Source: Bacillota bacterium (GTDB lineage: Bacteria; Bacillota; Bacilli; Bacillales_B; DSM-18226). From it: a stretch of 12,386 bases of DNA. The stretch's first letter is position 1; each line of letters starts with the position of its first letter. Location of the stretch: assembly GCA_030705665.1 (NCBI GenBank), contig JAUZQA010000058.1, positions 1-12,386 on the forward strand, written 5' to 3'. This document shows, piece by piece, positions 1 to 6,857 of the stretch. Made by a program: the position numbers and the translations under genes. Below the pieces are notes generated by a model that had not been told where the DNA came from, ran no database searches, and saw only the letters and a program-made list of their open reading frames with translations.

Positions 1-211
1 CATTTCCGCGAGTGAATAAAAGGTTACGGCCTCCTACTTTTCTTCTATGGAAATCACCATTGTTTGGCAGTTCAGATTCGTGTCCGATAAATAACCAGCA
101 CTTGCTAAAAATTGCTTCCCGTTCTAATTCCAAAATTGCAGAGTCAGTAAATGCTTTACGATTAACTTTAAATATGCACTTTTGCAGATCTTCTTTAATA
201 TACTTACTCAT
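1..211 (-). CDS. Rieske-type aromatic ring-hydroxylating oxygenase, alpha subunit (N-terminal 70 codons only)
   Basis: The minus strand reads from an ATG at 211 to the left edge without a stop, giving 70 residues. A ribosome site AGGAGGG (218-224) lies 6 bases upstream. The text has the N-terminal pattern of ring-hydroxylating oxygenase large subunits: FTDSAILELEREAIFSKCW (residues 21-39), then GHESELPNNGDF (43-54), then VGGRNLLFTRG (59-69). This is the stretch that leads into the Rieske [2Fe-2S] domain. The cluster ligands (CxH and CxxH) and the mononuclear iron site would lie beyond the window, so they cannot be checked. Such enzymes use electrons from a reductase to add oxygen to an aromatic or amine substrate; the substrate cannot be read from this part. 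A cre site in the leader suggests carbon catabolite control. The family is fairly sure; specificity is unknown. Confidence 0.8.
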   Translation of the reverse strand, partial: MSKYIKEDLQKCIFKVNRKAFTDSAILELEREAIFSKCWLFIGHESELPNNGDFHRRKVGGRNLLFTRGN

Positions 212-217
212 CAATTA

Positions 218-224
218 CCCTCCT
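218..224 (-). promoter_or_regulatory. Ribosome binding site of the Rieske oxygenase gene
   Basis: AGGAGGG on the minus strand, 6 bases before the ATG at 211. This fixes the start of the gene at the left edge, which has no stop codon inside the window. Confidence 0.85.
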
Positions 225-568
225 GATAGTGTTTTTATTTTTTTTACTCAACCTAAACTTTTGAATGTATTGCTCTCACTTTTTATGTAACCGCATACAC
301 ATCTATTTAAAAAATTGTTACATATCAAGCTTTGGCATCTTTGTATCTTACATAGGTAAAATTCAAAGAAACTATATTAAGAATTTTTTTCCTATGTTAT
401 GGAATATTTAAATAAATGAATAATTAAAATATTCCACCAACTACCTTAATTATAATTATAATTTTCTAAAAATTCTAATCGAAATAATCTTTCTTTTACA
501 GTCAAAATACAAGAAAATATTTATACTGTTTTCACTATGTAAATATAATTAAATGATTATCACTTAAT
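225..568. other. AT-rich intergenic region without a gene
   Basis: This stretch lies between the Rieske gene and the MATE gene terminator. It is very AT-rich, with runs such as TTATAATTATAATTT near 450. Apart from the cre site and a weak minus-strand promoter candidate (-35 TTGATA 328-323, -10 TAGATG 305-300) I find no credible gene, RNA or repeat. The open frame at 12-290 on the plus strand is the shadow of the Rieske gene. Confidence 0.6.
285..299. promoter_or_regulatory. cre site (CcpA operator), exact consensus match
   Basis: ATGTAACCGCATACA fits the Bacillus catabolite-responsive-element consensus WTGNAANCGNWNNCW at every fixed position. It also has TGTA/TACA inverted ends. It lies 73 bases upstream of the Rieske oxygenase start, in that gene's leader or promoter. 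CcpA with HPr-Ser-P would be expected to repress here when glucose is present. A weak candidate promoter (TTGATA at 328-323, 17-base spacer, TAGATG at 305-300, minus strand) would put the transcript start inside the cre, a typical place for repression. Confidence 0.6.
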
Positions 569-606
569 AAAAAATCCCAATCCAGATAGTAGATTGGGAT
601 TTTTTT
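569..606 (-). terminator. Rho-independent terminator of the MATE exporter gene
   Basis: Arms TCCCAATC (575-582) and GATTGGGA (592-599) form a perfect stem with a 9-base loop. The stem is flanked by A and T runs, so the minus-strand transcript ends in a U-rich tail. It sits about 20 bases past the MATE stop codon. The A tract on one side and T tract on the other mean it could also stop transcription on the plus strand. Confidence 0.9.
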
Positions 607-625
607 ACATTTTTTTCGTATGATG

Positions 626-2029
626 TCAAACCAATTTGTGAGCATACCATTTCTTTCCTTTGAACCGCCATCCAAAGATCAATCCACGCATTCCCCATTC
701 TATTATCATAGCGACCCAAACACCAATAATCCCAAATCCGAAGGTGATTCCTAAAATATAACCAAGCACTACCCTCAAAAGCCACATAGATAATAATGAT
801 GCAATTGAAGTAAAGTTCGAATCCCCCGCAGCCCGTAACGCTGAAGGCATAATAAAACTTGGTGACCACAAAATCGGCTGTGAAATGGCTGATATGATCG
901 TCATTGCAAATATTGTTGGAATTATTTTTTCAGGCGGATGGAACATTTTCATCATCAATGAAAAAAAAGGCAGCAATATGGCTGGTGTAATTACAAAGAG
1001 AATGGTAGAAAGTCCGATTAATGACTTAATGAATTTCTTTGCGTCGGGTATGTTTTTTCTCCCGATACATTGACCAACAACAGGGACAATCGCAATACTC
1101 AGTGCATTAGGTCCAATCTGAAATAAAAGAGCGACCGAATTCCCGATTGCATACGCCGTCATCGCTAACGTCCCTAATTGCACTATAAAAGTTTGGGTAA
1201 GAAGCTTTCCGCCATTAAAAAAGATCTGTTCCGCAGCAAAAGGGATTCCGATAAACATCACTTTCTTTAAGATCGCAAAATCTATTTTTAATGTTGCCTT
1301 TAGTGTAAAACGAATCGTTTCATTATATTTTATGATATAAATTAATGAAGACAGCATTCCTAAAACTCTTGCTAGAATAATAGCAATCACGAGTCCTTTC
1401 ACACCCATACCAAGAAACGTAATTAACAATATATTAAGAAGAGTGTTCGTTACATTCATTAATAACGATAAATTCAAGCATGGTTTTGTCTCACCTACAC
1501 CTCTTAATGAACCACAAACTGCTTGAAAAATCGCGATGAATGGATAGGAGATACAACTTCCAATCAAATATATTTTTGCATTTTGAAATACATCTGCTTC
1601 AGCTCTGCCAAATAGAAGGTTTAAGACAGGCATATTAAAAATGACAACCAGCACACTGATCAACAGGGACAAGATTGTAACGGCAGTAATTGCCTGTGTT
1701 GCCGTTTTAGATACCATCGCGGTGTTCCCGCTGCCTTTAAATTGAGCCACAATAACGGTACCGCCTGTCGCAACAGCAATAAATACGTTGACTAAGAATA
1801 TATTCAATGAATCTACCATACTTACAGCACTAACAGCTGCAACACCGGCAGAACTAATCATGGCCGTATTTAAAAAACTCATTAAGATTAAAAATGCCTG
1901 ATCTACAAATACAGGTAAAATAATCGCAATAATTTGCTTATAGTCTATTGATTCTCCTGTAAAGTATTTATCCAGCAGAGAAACAGTCCGATGCTTAATT
2001 TTTAGTTCTGATTTATACACTGCAACCAC
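626..2029 (-). CDS. MATE-family multidrug/Na+ or H+ antiport efflux protein
   Basis: An integral membrane exporter of the multidrug and toxic compound extrusion family (NorM/DinF group), which expels cationic or other organic compounds using an ion gradient. The 467 residues match the usual length of about 450 and are hydrophobic, with about 12 membrane segments in two halves. Family-like stretches are LPVFVDQ (38-44), GGTVIVAQFKGSG (89-101), SLRGVGETKP (174-183) and the related LRAAGDSNF (398-406) in the second half. The start is a GTG at 2029 with a weak GAAGAAGAG upstream; a second in-frame GTG three codons later (2020) is a possible alternative. It has its own promoter candidate and a strong terminator, so it is probably transcribed alone. 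Its substrate is not known; the isoprenoid synthase gene just upstream in the same direction is a possible source of cargo. Confidence 0.93.
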   Translation of the reverse strand: MVAVYKSELKIKHRTVSLLDKYFTGESIDYKQIIAIILPVFVDQAFLILMSFLNTAMISSAGVAAVSAVSMVDSLNIFLVNVFIAVATGGTVIVAQFKGSGNTAMVSKTATQAITAVTILSLLISVLVVIFNMPVLNLLFGRAEADVFQNAKIYLIGSCISYPFIAIFQAVCGSLRGVGETKPCLNLSLLMNVTNTLLNILLITFLGMGVKGLVIAIILARVLGMLSSLIYIIKYNETIRFTLKATLKIDFAILKKVMFIGIPFAAEQIFFNGGKLLTQTFIVQLGTLAMTAYAIGNSVALLFQIGPNALSIAIVPVVGQCIGRKNIPDAKKFIKSLIGLSTILFVITPAILLPFFSLMMKMFHPPEKIIPTIFAMTIISAISQPILWSPSFIMPSALRAAGDSNFTSIASLLSMWLLRVVLGYILGITFGFGIIGVWVAMIIEWGMRGLIFGWRFKGKKWYAHKLV

Positions 2030-2073
2030 GCTCTTCTTCGAAGGACTTTGTCAAAAATAAACAGCCTTTTAAA

Positions 2074-2109
2074 TTTCACGGAATATTATACCACGATTAT
2101 AATGTGAAA
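2074..2109 (-). promoter_or_regulatory. Extended -10 promoter of the MATE gene inside an interrupted inverted repeat
   Basis: On the minus strand TGG precedes a perfect TATAAT (plus coordinates 2085-2093), an extended -10 element about 56 bases before the GTG start. No good -35 is seen. The element is enclosed by an inverted repeat: TTTCAC (2074-2079) and ATTATA (2085-2090) on the left, TATAAT (2098-2103) and GTGAAA (2104-2109) on the right, with five extra bases in the left arm. This could be a repressor operator. Confidence 0.45.
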
Positions 2110-2150
2110 ACAGTATGTGGTTTACAGTATTTGATCCCATAGTTTCGAAT

Positions 2151-2169
2151 GACCATTTCCTTAATGGTC
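2151..2169 (-). repeat. Perfect hairpin over the stop codon of the isoprenoid synthase gene
   Basis: GACCATT (2151-2157) and AATGGTC (2163-2169) pair with a TCCTT loop; the stop codon (2161-2163) lies at the inner edge. No U-rich tail follows on the minus strand, so it is at best a weak terminator or an RNA-end stabiliser. Some read-through into the MATE gene is possible. Confidence 0.4.
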
Positions 2170-4542
2170 GCGGTTGACGACATAGTTCAATAAATGCTTT
2201 AAAAAAGTGATATTACGTTGCACCTTATGCAATGTTTCCATTGCAAGACAATAATGCTCCCACATTTCTTTTTTAGCAGGCTCAATACCTAGAATTGACA
2301 CAAACGTAGAGTTGTTATTTTTCCCATCTATCCCAATTGGTTTTCCAAGTAAAGCGGGATCCCCTTCAACATCCAGCAGGTCATCTTTAATCTGAAAGGC
2401 AATGCCAGCATGGCGGGCGAACTTTTTCAAAGCATCGAGTTCAAACTCCGTTGCCTGTGCAAGTATGGCGGGCATAATAATGGAAGCTTCAAATGCAATA
2501 CCCGTTTTGTAAAATGACAACAAATTCAATTGTTCCAGCGTTAATTTTTCCCCTTTTGATTCTAAGTCCATCGCCTGTCCCTTACACATCATCTCTGTCG
2601 TTTGCGACGAATATTGAATCAGTTTTAGCACTGTTTTCGGATCAAACCCATCCAGTGATGCTTGTTCCTCGGTTGCCTTTTGTGTCAGAAAAAGACCCGT
2701 TAATTCTGCAATCGCAATATTATACACCCGATGGAGGGTTGGGCGGCCTCTTCGGGTGGGAGCATTATCCTGTGATGGCAGATCATCAAAAATCAGAGAT
2801 GCTGTATGCATATATTCTAATGATCGTAGCAAGGGCACGAGGGCAGATCTTTGTAGTCCATAAACATGAACGCCCATAACCCAAGTGATAATTGGCCGCA
2901 ATCGCTTTCCATCACCTTGAAGACTATAATTAGCAGCTTCAATAATGGGCCCTTTCAACAGAGATCTATTCTCGTTTTTAGGGATTATCAAAATCTTATT
3001 AATGTGATTTCGTACAGTTTCGATCGTATGTAAAAAATCGTCTTGCTCCTGCTGTTCATTTTTTAAAATTGTAATAATATGATCACGAAGAAGCTTATCA
3101 AAAAAGTCAACATCATCCGCTTTGTCGACCAGATTTTGAATCATCCGATTAAAATTCGGACTTTCGGAAAAGAAGAGCTTCATCACTTGATTGTATTTTT
3201 CTGTTCCCATTCTTACTTTAAATCGTTTCAAACCGTTAATCGCACGATCGAGAATCACTTCACAGGCTTTGGCATCAGAATGGTACACATGATGGATCAA
3301 ATAACTGATGACCGTCCAATATAATTCAAATGGGTTTATAAGGTCCTTACGTTTCCCATGATATTTTAAATAATAGGTATAGGGGGTTACGGCTCCATCT
3401 TTCATGTCATCAAACATATCTGCAAAGTCATCCGCAAGTTGGTTGTATATTCCATAATAAAATGTTCGGCCATCGAAACCTTCATCTTCCCCCGCACTAA
3501 TAACTGAACGGACAATCAATCGTGAAGAAGAGGATTTTAAAATAATCGGGATATAAAGTTCTTCATTGGTGTAATGTTCATTGGATAAATTTTTTATGCG
3601 GTCTATTTCTTGAGAATTAAAAAACACATAGGATTGTTCAAGGAATGATTTCACCATATCTGGGCTCTGATGGGCCTTAATGTACTCAAAGGCCTCTTTA
3701 AGTTCCGAATGAATAAAATGTAGCAAGTCTTTTGTCTTTTGATCCCATTCACCCAATTTCGGGACAATACCTGTGGTGAGGGTGGCCCGAATTAAACTGG
3801 AATATTTTCGTTTCTCTAAATCAGATAAGACGTTGGCATCGAGTAAATCATCAATAAAGGGATATGTCAAACCATAGGAATAACCCAGTCTAATCGCTTC
3901 TTCAAGCTTCCGAGTACGTTCTTTTTGTGATATCCCATCCTCTAACCCCTCTAGGACGTGCATCAGTACTCCGCCGATAATTTTAATCAATTTCCTCTGG
4001 GCATGCACGGCGTCCATCCCCTCTGGAATATGAGAAGACACAATCTTCAGCTTTTCTATCAACCAGACCATGGTGGATTCAATATGTTCCTTTTGTGCCA
4101 TTCGGTATAAACCGGCCAGGCTATAAAGATCCGAATTGTTCCCTTTATCTGTTTTTAAGTAACTTTTTAAACTGGTAACGACACGCTGAACCCTTGCACG
4201 TACAGCAGGTGAGCCCAAGTCTTTACCGAGATCACGCATGAAAATATAGGAGATGCTTCGATCGAGGTAATGATCCAATTTACCTGTATAATCAAGCCAA
4301 TGGAGATAATTTTGATACCCTTGCGGACCAGTCTTTCCTTTTCTGGGGAAAAAGAAGGATATCCATGAATGATCATGAATATGGTTTTGTTTCCAGGATT
4401 GTACATCTTTTGTTAGGGTAGGGATATAACTCTTTTGCATGACTTCGTTACATAATGCTTGAAAATAATGTGCAGCCTTCTGCTCCGCCAGCTTGTAGCA
4501 TGCATCGGCATTAATGACCAGCTCCTCATTCATACAATACAT
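2161..4542 (-). CDS. Tandem isoprenoid synthase: N-terminal isoprenoid-synthase-like half fused to C-terminal prenyl diphosphate synthase
   Basis: The last ~270 residues are a trans-prenyl diphosphate synthase: GKRLRP (545-550), first Asp-rich motif DDLPSQD (586-592), RRGRPT (597-602) and second Asp-rich motif QIKDDLLD (717-724). These enzymes condense isopentenyl diphosphate with allylic diphosphates. The two-residue insertion in the first motif is typical of short-chain type II enzymes; Ala581, five residues before it, is not the aromatic residue usual in bacterial farnesyl diphosphate synthases. The Lys usual in the closing GKxxGxDxxNxK element is Asn744. The first ~490 residues hold a second motif pair, FIDDLLD (229-235) and QLADDFAD (368-375), spaced 140 residues apart as in the C-terminal half (134). 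Normal enzymes have about 300 residues, so this is a double-length fusion. An AGGGG ribosome site is 2 bases from the first ATG but 11 from Met4 (4533), so Met4 may be the real start. Product unknown. Confidence 0.85.
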   Translation of the reverse strand: MYCMNEELVINADACYKLAEQKAAHYFQALCNEVMQKSYIPTLTKDVQSWKQNHIHDHSWISFFFPRKGKTGPQGYQNYLHWLDYTGKLDHYLDRSISYIFMRDLGKDLGSPAVRARVQRVVTSLKSYLKTDKGNNSDLYSLAGLYRMAQKEHIESTMVWLIEKLKIVSSHIPEGMDAVHAQRKLIKIIGGVLMHVLEGLEDGISQKERTRKLEEAIRLGYSYGLTYPFIDDLLDANVLSDLEKRKYSSLIRATLTTGIVPKLGEWDQKTKDLLHFIHSELKEAFEYIKAHQSPDMVKSFLEQSYVFFNSQEIDRIKNLSNEHYTNEELYIPIILKSSSSRLIVRSVISAGEDEGFDGRTFYYGIYNQLADDFADMFDDMKDGAVTPYTYYLKYHGKRKDLINPFELYWTVISYLIHHVYHSDAKACEVILDRAINGLKRFKVRMGTEKYNQVMKLFFSESPNFNRMIQNLVDKADDVDFFDKLLRDHIITILKNEQQEQDDFLHTIETVRNHINKILIIPKNENRSLLKGPIIEAANYSLQGDGKRLRPIITWVMGVHVYGLQRSALVPLLRSLEYMHTASLIFDDLPSQDNAPTRRGRPTLHRVYNIAIAELTGLFLTQKATEEQASLDGFDPKTVLKLIQYSSQTTEMMCKGQAMDLESKGEKLTLEQLNLLSFYKTGIAFEASIIMPAILAQATEFELDALKKFARHAGIAFQIKDDLLDVEGDPALLGKPIGIDGKNNNSTFVSILGIEPAKKEMWEHYCLAMETLHKVQRNITFLKHLLNYVVNRDH

Positions 4543-4587
4543 TACCCCTAACTTAGATATTTACAGCGACTTTTCCGATTCTCAAAG

Positions 4588-4664
4588 TTTACGTTAATGA
4601 TACTACTAACATACTATTATTCTATCTTTCTTGAAATAGAAAAATTCCCACATTTTAACGTAAA
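4588..4664. promoter_or_regulatory. Ten-base inverted repeat flanking the upstream region of the isoprenoid synthase gene
   Basis: TTTACGTTAA (4588-4597) and its exact inverse TTAACGTAAA (4655-4664) lie 57 bases apart. Each arm is itself one base short of the palindrome TTAACGTTAA. The pair brackets the zone where the promoter for the minus-strand synthase gene (start 4542 or 4533) should be. It may be two operator sites of one regulator. No strong -35/-10 pair is seen between them; a weak TTTCAA-N17-TATGTT can be drawn on the minus strand. Confidence 0.35.
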
Positions 4665-4688
4665 TGGAGCATCTTTCGGCATATTTTG

Positions 4689-4766
4689 AAAAAAAGGCTT
4701 AACAGGCCAATAAAACTCCCTATTCATCAAGAAAAGGGCTGGCCCAATATAAAAACCAGGACAGCC
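4689..4766 (-). terminator. Terminator region of the truncated nucleotidase gene (two candidate hairpins)
   Basis: Read on the minus strand, the first hairpin pairs GGCTG (from 4766) with CAGCC (ending at 4737), with two further G-C pairs inside after a mismatch, and is followed by CTTTTCTT. The second is short, GGCCTGTTAAGCC (4708-4696), with a G-T wobble, followed directly by seven T residues (4695-4689). Together they probably end the nucleotidase transcript before the isoprenoid synthase gene. Confidence 0.5.
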
Positions 4767-4795
4767 TCATTGAAATTCCCCCATTTATGTTTAAA

Positions 4796-6019
4796 TCAGA
4801 TTAATCGAATATTTAGTAAATCCGCTGTCAAATATTCTATTTGCGCGTTATTTACAATCTGTACAGAAGGGTCATCCTGAACTTGTGCAAAATAACTGAA
4901 AATCGGAGCGGTTGTTTCCCCGACAGGTTGACTTACATATTGGGTCGTGGCATCATGTTCTGGCTTAATTGCTTTCATTAATTGCTCGTCCGTTTGCACA
5001 AGAGATTTTCCGACAGGATTTGTTATTGGACGCAATGATGCTTTACTGTCAATTACCTTCCATTTTCCCCGCTGCTTTTGCAATTGTAAATCAATCACAC
5101 CAAGATGGCTTCCGAATGCTCCTGCCATCACAACTGGTTTCCCATTGATTATGCCTTTATCTATATTCGTATTTGGCAGGTTTTTATAAATAGGACCAGG
5201 GAATGTGTTGTGCTGATGCCCTGTTAATACAGCATCAATATCCTTTATTTGCGTTAGATAATATCCTGCATTTTCCATACCAGGCTGATATGGTTCTCCG
5301 CTTATTCCTGTATGGGCAAGAGCAACAATAATATCAGCGCCTTCTTTCTTCATAATTGGAACATATTTCTTCGCTGATTCGACAATCGATCTTGCCTCCA
5401 CTTTCCCTTCTAAGTTACCCTTATCCCAGTCCATTATCTGTGGAGGGGCAAAACCAATCACCCCCACTTTCAGTGTTTGTTTTTTTCCGCGGTTATCTGC
5501 TACAATCTTTTTTAAAATGACATAAGGTTTAAAGTAAGGCTGATTGGTTCCAGCCATCACTACATTTGCATTAACGACAGGCATTTTCGCATCGTTCAGT
5601 GTTTCTTTCAAAAAATTTAATCCATAATTAAACTCATGGTTCCCTACCGTAGTAGCGTCGTACTTTAAAAGGTTAAAAGACCTGTATACAGGATGGACGA
5701 CACCAGGTTTTAGCCTCTTCACTTTTGCCATATAATCACCTAACGGATTTCCCTGAATCTCATCTCCATTATCAAACAACATCGAATTTTTCACTTCTTT
5801 TTGTGCTTCCTTAATAAGGGTGGCAGTCTTAGCCAAGCCTACCTTATCATCCTGTTTGGTTTGATAATAATCATAATTTGCCAAATAGACATGCAAATCT
5901 GTTGTTTCAAGTAAACGTAGCTGAACTGTTTTATCCAGCTTTTGGGAAAATGCCTGTGAAGGTACGAACTGCCCTGTCAGCAGAAGCAATAATATAAGTA
6001 AGACTACAACTTGTTTCAC
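4796..6019 (-). CDS. Secreted CpdB/YfkN-type 5'-nucleotidase / 2',3'-cyclic phosphodiesterase, truncated after the metallophosphatase domain
   Basis: The product has a signal peptide (Lys2, then hydrophobic residues 4-15, a likely cut near residues 20-25) and a complete calcineurin-like metallophosphatase domain. Metal-site motifs are TDLH (40-43), GDEIQGN (85-91), GNHEF (126-130), AHTG (235-238) and GHQHN (267-271). The family releases nucleosides from extracytoplasmic nucleotides or 2',3'-cyclic nucleotides. Family members continue for another ~250 residues or more with a C-terminal nucleotide-binding domain. Here the conserved entry into it, APIFSYFAQVQDDPSVQIVNN (371-391), is followed by a 15-residue tail unlike the family, then a stop. 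So the substrate-binding domain is missing and the protein may be inactive or altered. The start is a GTG at 6019 with GGGAGGA (6034-6028) 8 bases upstream. No insertion element is visible at the break. Confidence 0.85.
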   Translation of the reverse strand: MKQVVVLLILLLLLTGQFVPSQAFSQKLDKTVQLRLLETTDLHVYLANYDYYQTKQDDKVGLAKTATLIKEAQKEVKNSMLFDNGDEIQGNPLGDYMAKVKRLKPGVVHPVYRSFNLLKYDATTVGNHEFNYGLNFLKETLNDAKMPVVNANVVMAGTNQPYFKPYVILKKIVADNRGKKQTLKVGVIGFAPPQIMDWDKGNLEGKVEARSIVESAKKYVPIMKKEGADIIVALAHTGISGEPYQPGMENAGYYLTQIKDIDAVLTGHQHNTFPGPIYKNLPNTNIDKGIINGKPVVMAGAFGSHLGVIDLQLQKQRGKWKVIDSKASLRPITNPVGKSLVQTDEQLMKAIKPEHDATTQYVSQPVGETTAPIFSYFAQVQDDPSVQIVNNAQIEYLTADLLNIRLI

Positions 6020-6045
6020 CTAGAAAGTCCTCCCTTTTTGATCCA

Positions 6046-6060
6046 ACTATTGACAATAGT
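6046..6060. promoter_or_regulatory. Perfect palindrome in the nucleotidase leader
   Basis: ACTATTG-A-CAATAGT is a perfect 7+1+7 palindrome, 27 bases upstream of the GTG start. A -10-like TATACT (6085-6080, minus strand) without a clear -35 lies upstream of it, which would place the palindrome just downstream of the transcript start. An operator is possible; no regulator is identified. Confidence 0.35.
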
Positions 6061-6188
6061 ATTTGTAATGATCAACGGGAGTATAACCTTTTATTGGGAA
6101 ATTTTATATTTTTTTCAGAAGTTTAAATGCTGTCTACCAAATTGGAAGCCGATTTAGAGAATCGTTTGTTACTAATATATCAAAGGAC

Positions 6189-6848
6189 CTAAGACAATAA
6201 ATATTCTTTAAGAGCTGCTTCATTTAGTATTTGAATATTCCTGTAGGCCAATGAAATCCAGCCAAGTTTTTCAAACCTTTTTAATTCTTTTGTGGTGGTC
6301 ACTCTGGCAATACCAATTAATTCAGCTATATCTTGATGGGTATAATCAATAGAATAAGAGGGATCGGTTTCTTTATTTTTAAAATAGGATCCAAGCTGAA
6401 CTAATATATGAGCAACTTTTTTATCTGCTGATAAAAAAGCCATACTGTACACCTGGATGGAAAAAAGACGTATCGTTTGCGCCATCATATCTAAGAGCTC
6501 AGCAATTAAACTAGGATGCTCTGTTATGAACGGCAAAATACTTTGCAAATCGACCTCTAGCAGTTCTACATCAGTAAGAGCGCTTGCCGATGTTACCCTT
6601 GGAGTTTTGCTAAAATAAGACGCTTCCCCAAAAATTTTATTGGCCCCCAAAATCTTAACGGTTAACTCATTGCCAGTTTCCGACGTAAAAAACTGTCGGA
6701 CTCTGCCTGATTTAAGCAGGTAAAATGTATGTGCACTATCATCCTGTAAATAGATGACTTCATTTTTATTGTACTGTCTTACTGTTCCGATTTTTTCAAT
6801 TGCACTATATAGATTGGATTCGTTTGATAGAAACTCTTGATTGTACAT
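6189..6848 (-). CDS. Crp/Fnr-family transcriptional regulator
   Basis: A 219-residue cytoplasmic DNA-binding protein. The N-terminal cyclic-nucleotide-binding-type beta barrel spans about residues 15-105, with FGEASYFSKTPRVTSASA (73-90) in the ligand loop. A long dimer helix (about 107-140) and a C-terminal winged helix-turn-helix follow, with THQDIAELIGIARVTTTKEL (170-189). There is no cysteine at all, so it cannot carry the FNR iron-sulfur cluster. The CRP Arg-Ser phosphate-binding pair is not evident, so the effector is probably not cAMP. Start: the longer frame begins at 6857, directly against AAGGAG (6863-6858), whereas the ATG at 6848 lies 9 bases from it and is preferred. It is divergent from the hydroxyacyl-CoA-dehydrogenase-family gene, and a Crp-type palindrome between them suggests it controls both. 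Confidence 0.88.
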   Translation of the reverse strand: MYNQEFLSNESNLYSAIEKIGTVRQYNKNEVIYLQDDSAHTFYLLKSGRVRQFFTSETGNELTVKILGANKIFGEASYFSKTPRVTSASALTDVELLEVDLQSILPFITEHPSLIAELLDMMAQTIRLFSIQVYSMAFLSADKKVAHILVQLGSYFKNKETDPSYSIDYTHQDIAELIGIARVTTTKELKRFEKLGWISLAYRNIQILNEAALKEYLLS

Positions 6849-6857
6849 TTGCCCCAT

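Noticed and set aside
12..290. Open frame of 92 codons on the plus strand at the left edge
   Set aside because: It lies antisense to the Rieske oxygenase start, has no ribosome site and no protein-like composition; the minus strand reads as a known family.
225..568. Sigma-54 promoter before the Rieske gene
   Set aside because: No GG-N10-GC pair with TGGCAC/TTGCA context is found; the TGGCAT near 333 on the plus strand faces the wrong way and lacks the -12 box.
2493..2879. Open frame of 128 codons on the plus strand
   Set aside because: Fully antisense to the prenyl diphosphate synthase domain, without ribosome site or recognisable family.
4543..4868. Insertion element remnant that truncated the nucleotidase
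   Set aside because: No transposase fragment, terminal inverted repeat with target duplication, or other mobile-element trace is visible; the 10-base inverted repeat flanks only 57 bases of non-coding DNA.
4796..6019. Cell-wall anchored nucleotidase
   Set aside because: The protein ends without an LPxTG motif, membrane segment or positively charged tail.
6189..6857. Oxygen-sensing FNR with an iron-sulfur cluster
   Set aside because: The protein has no cysteine, so it cannot hold the cluster; only the general Crp/Fnr family call is kept.
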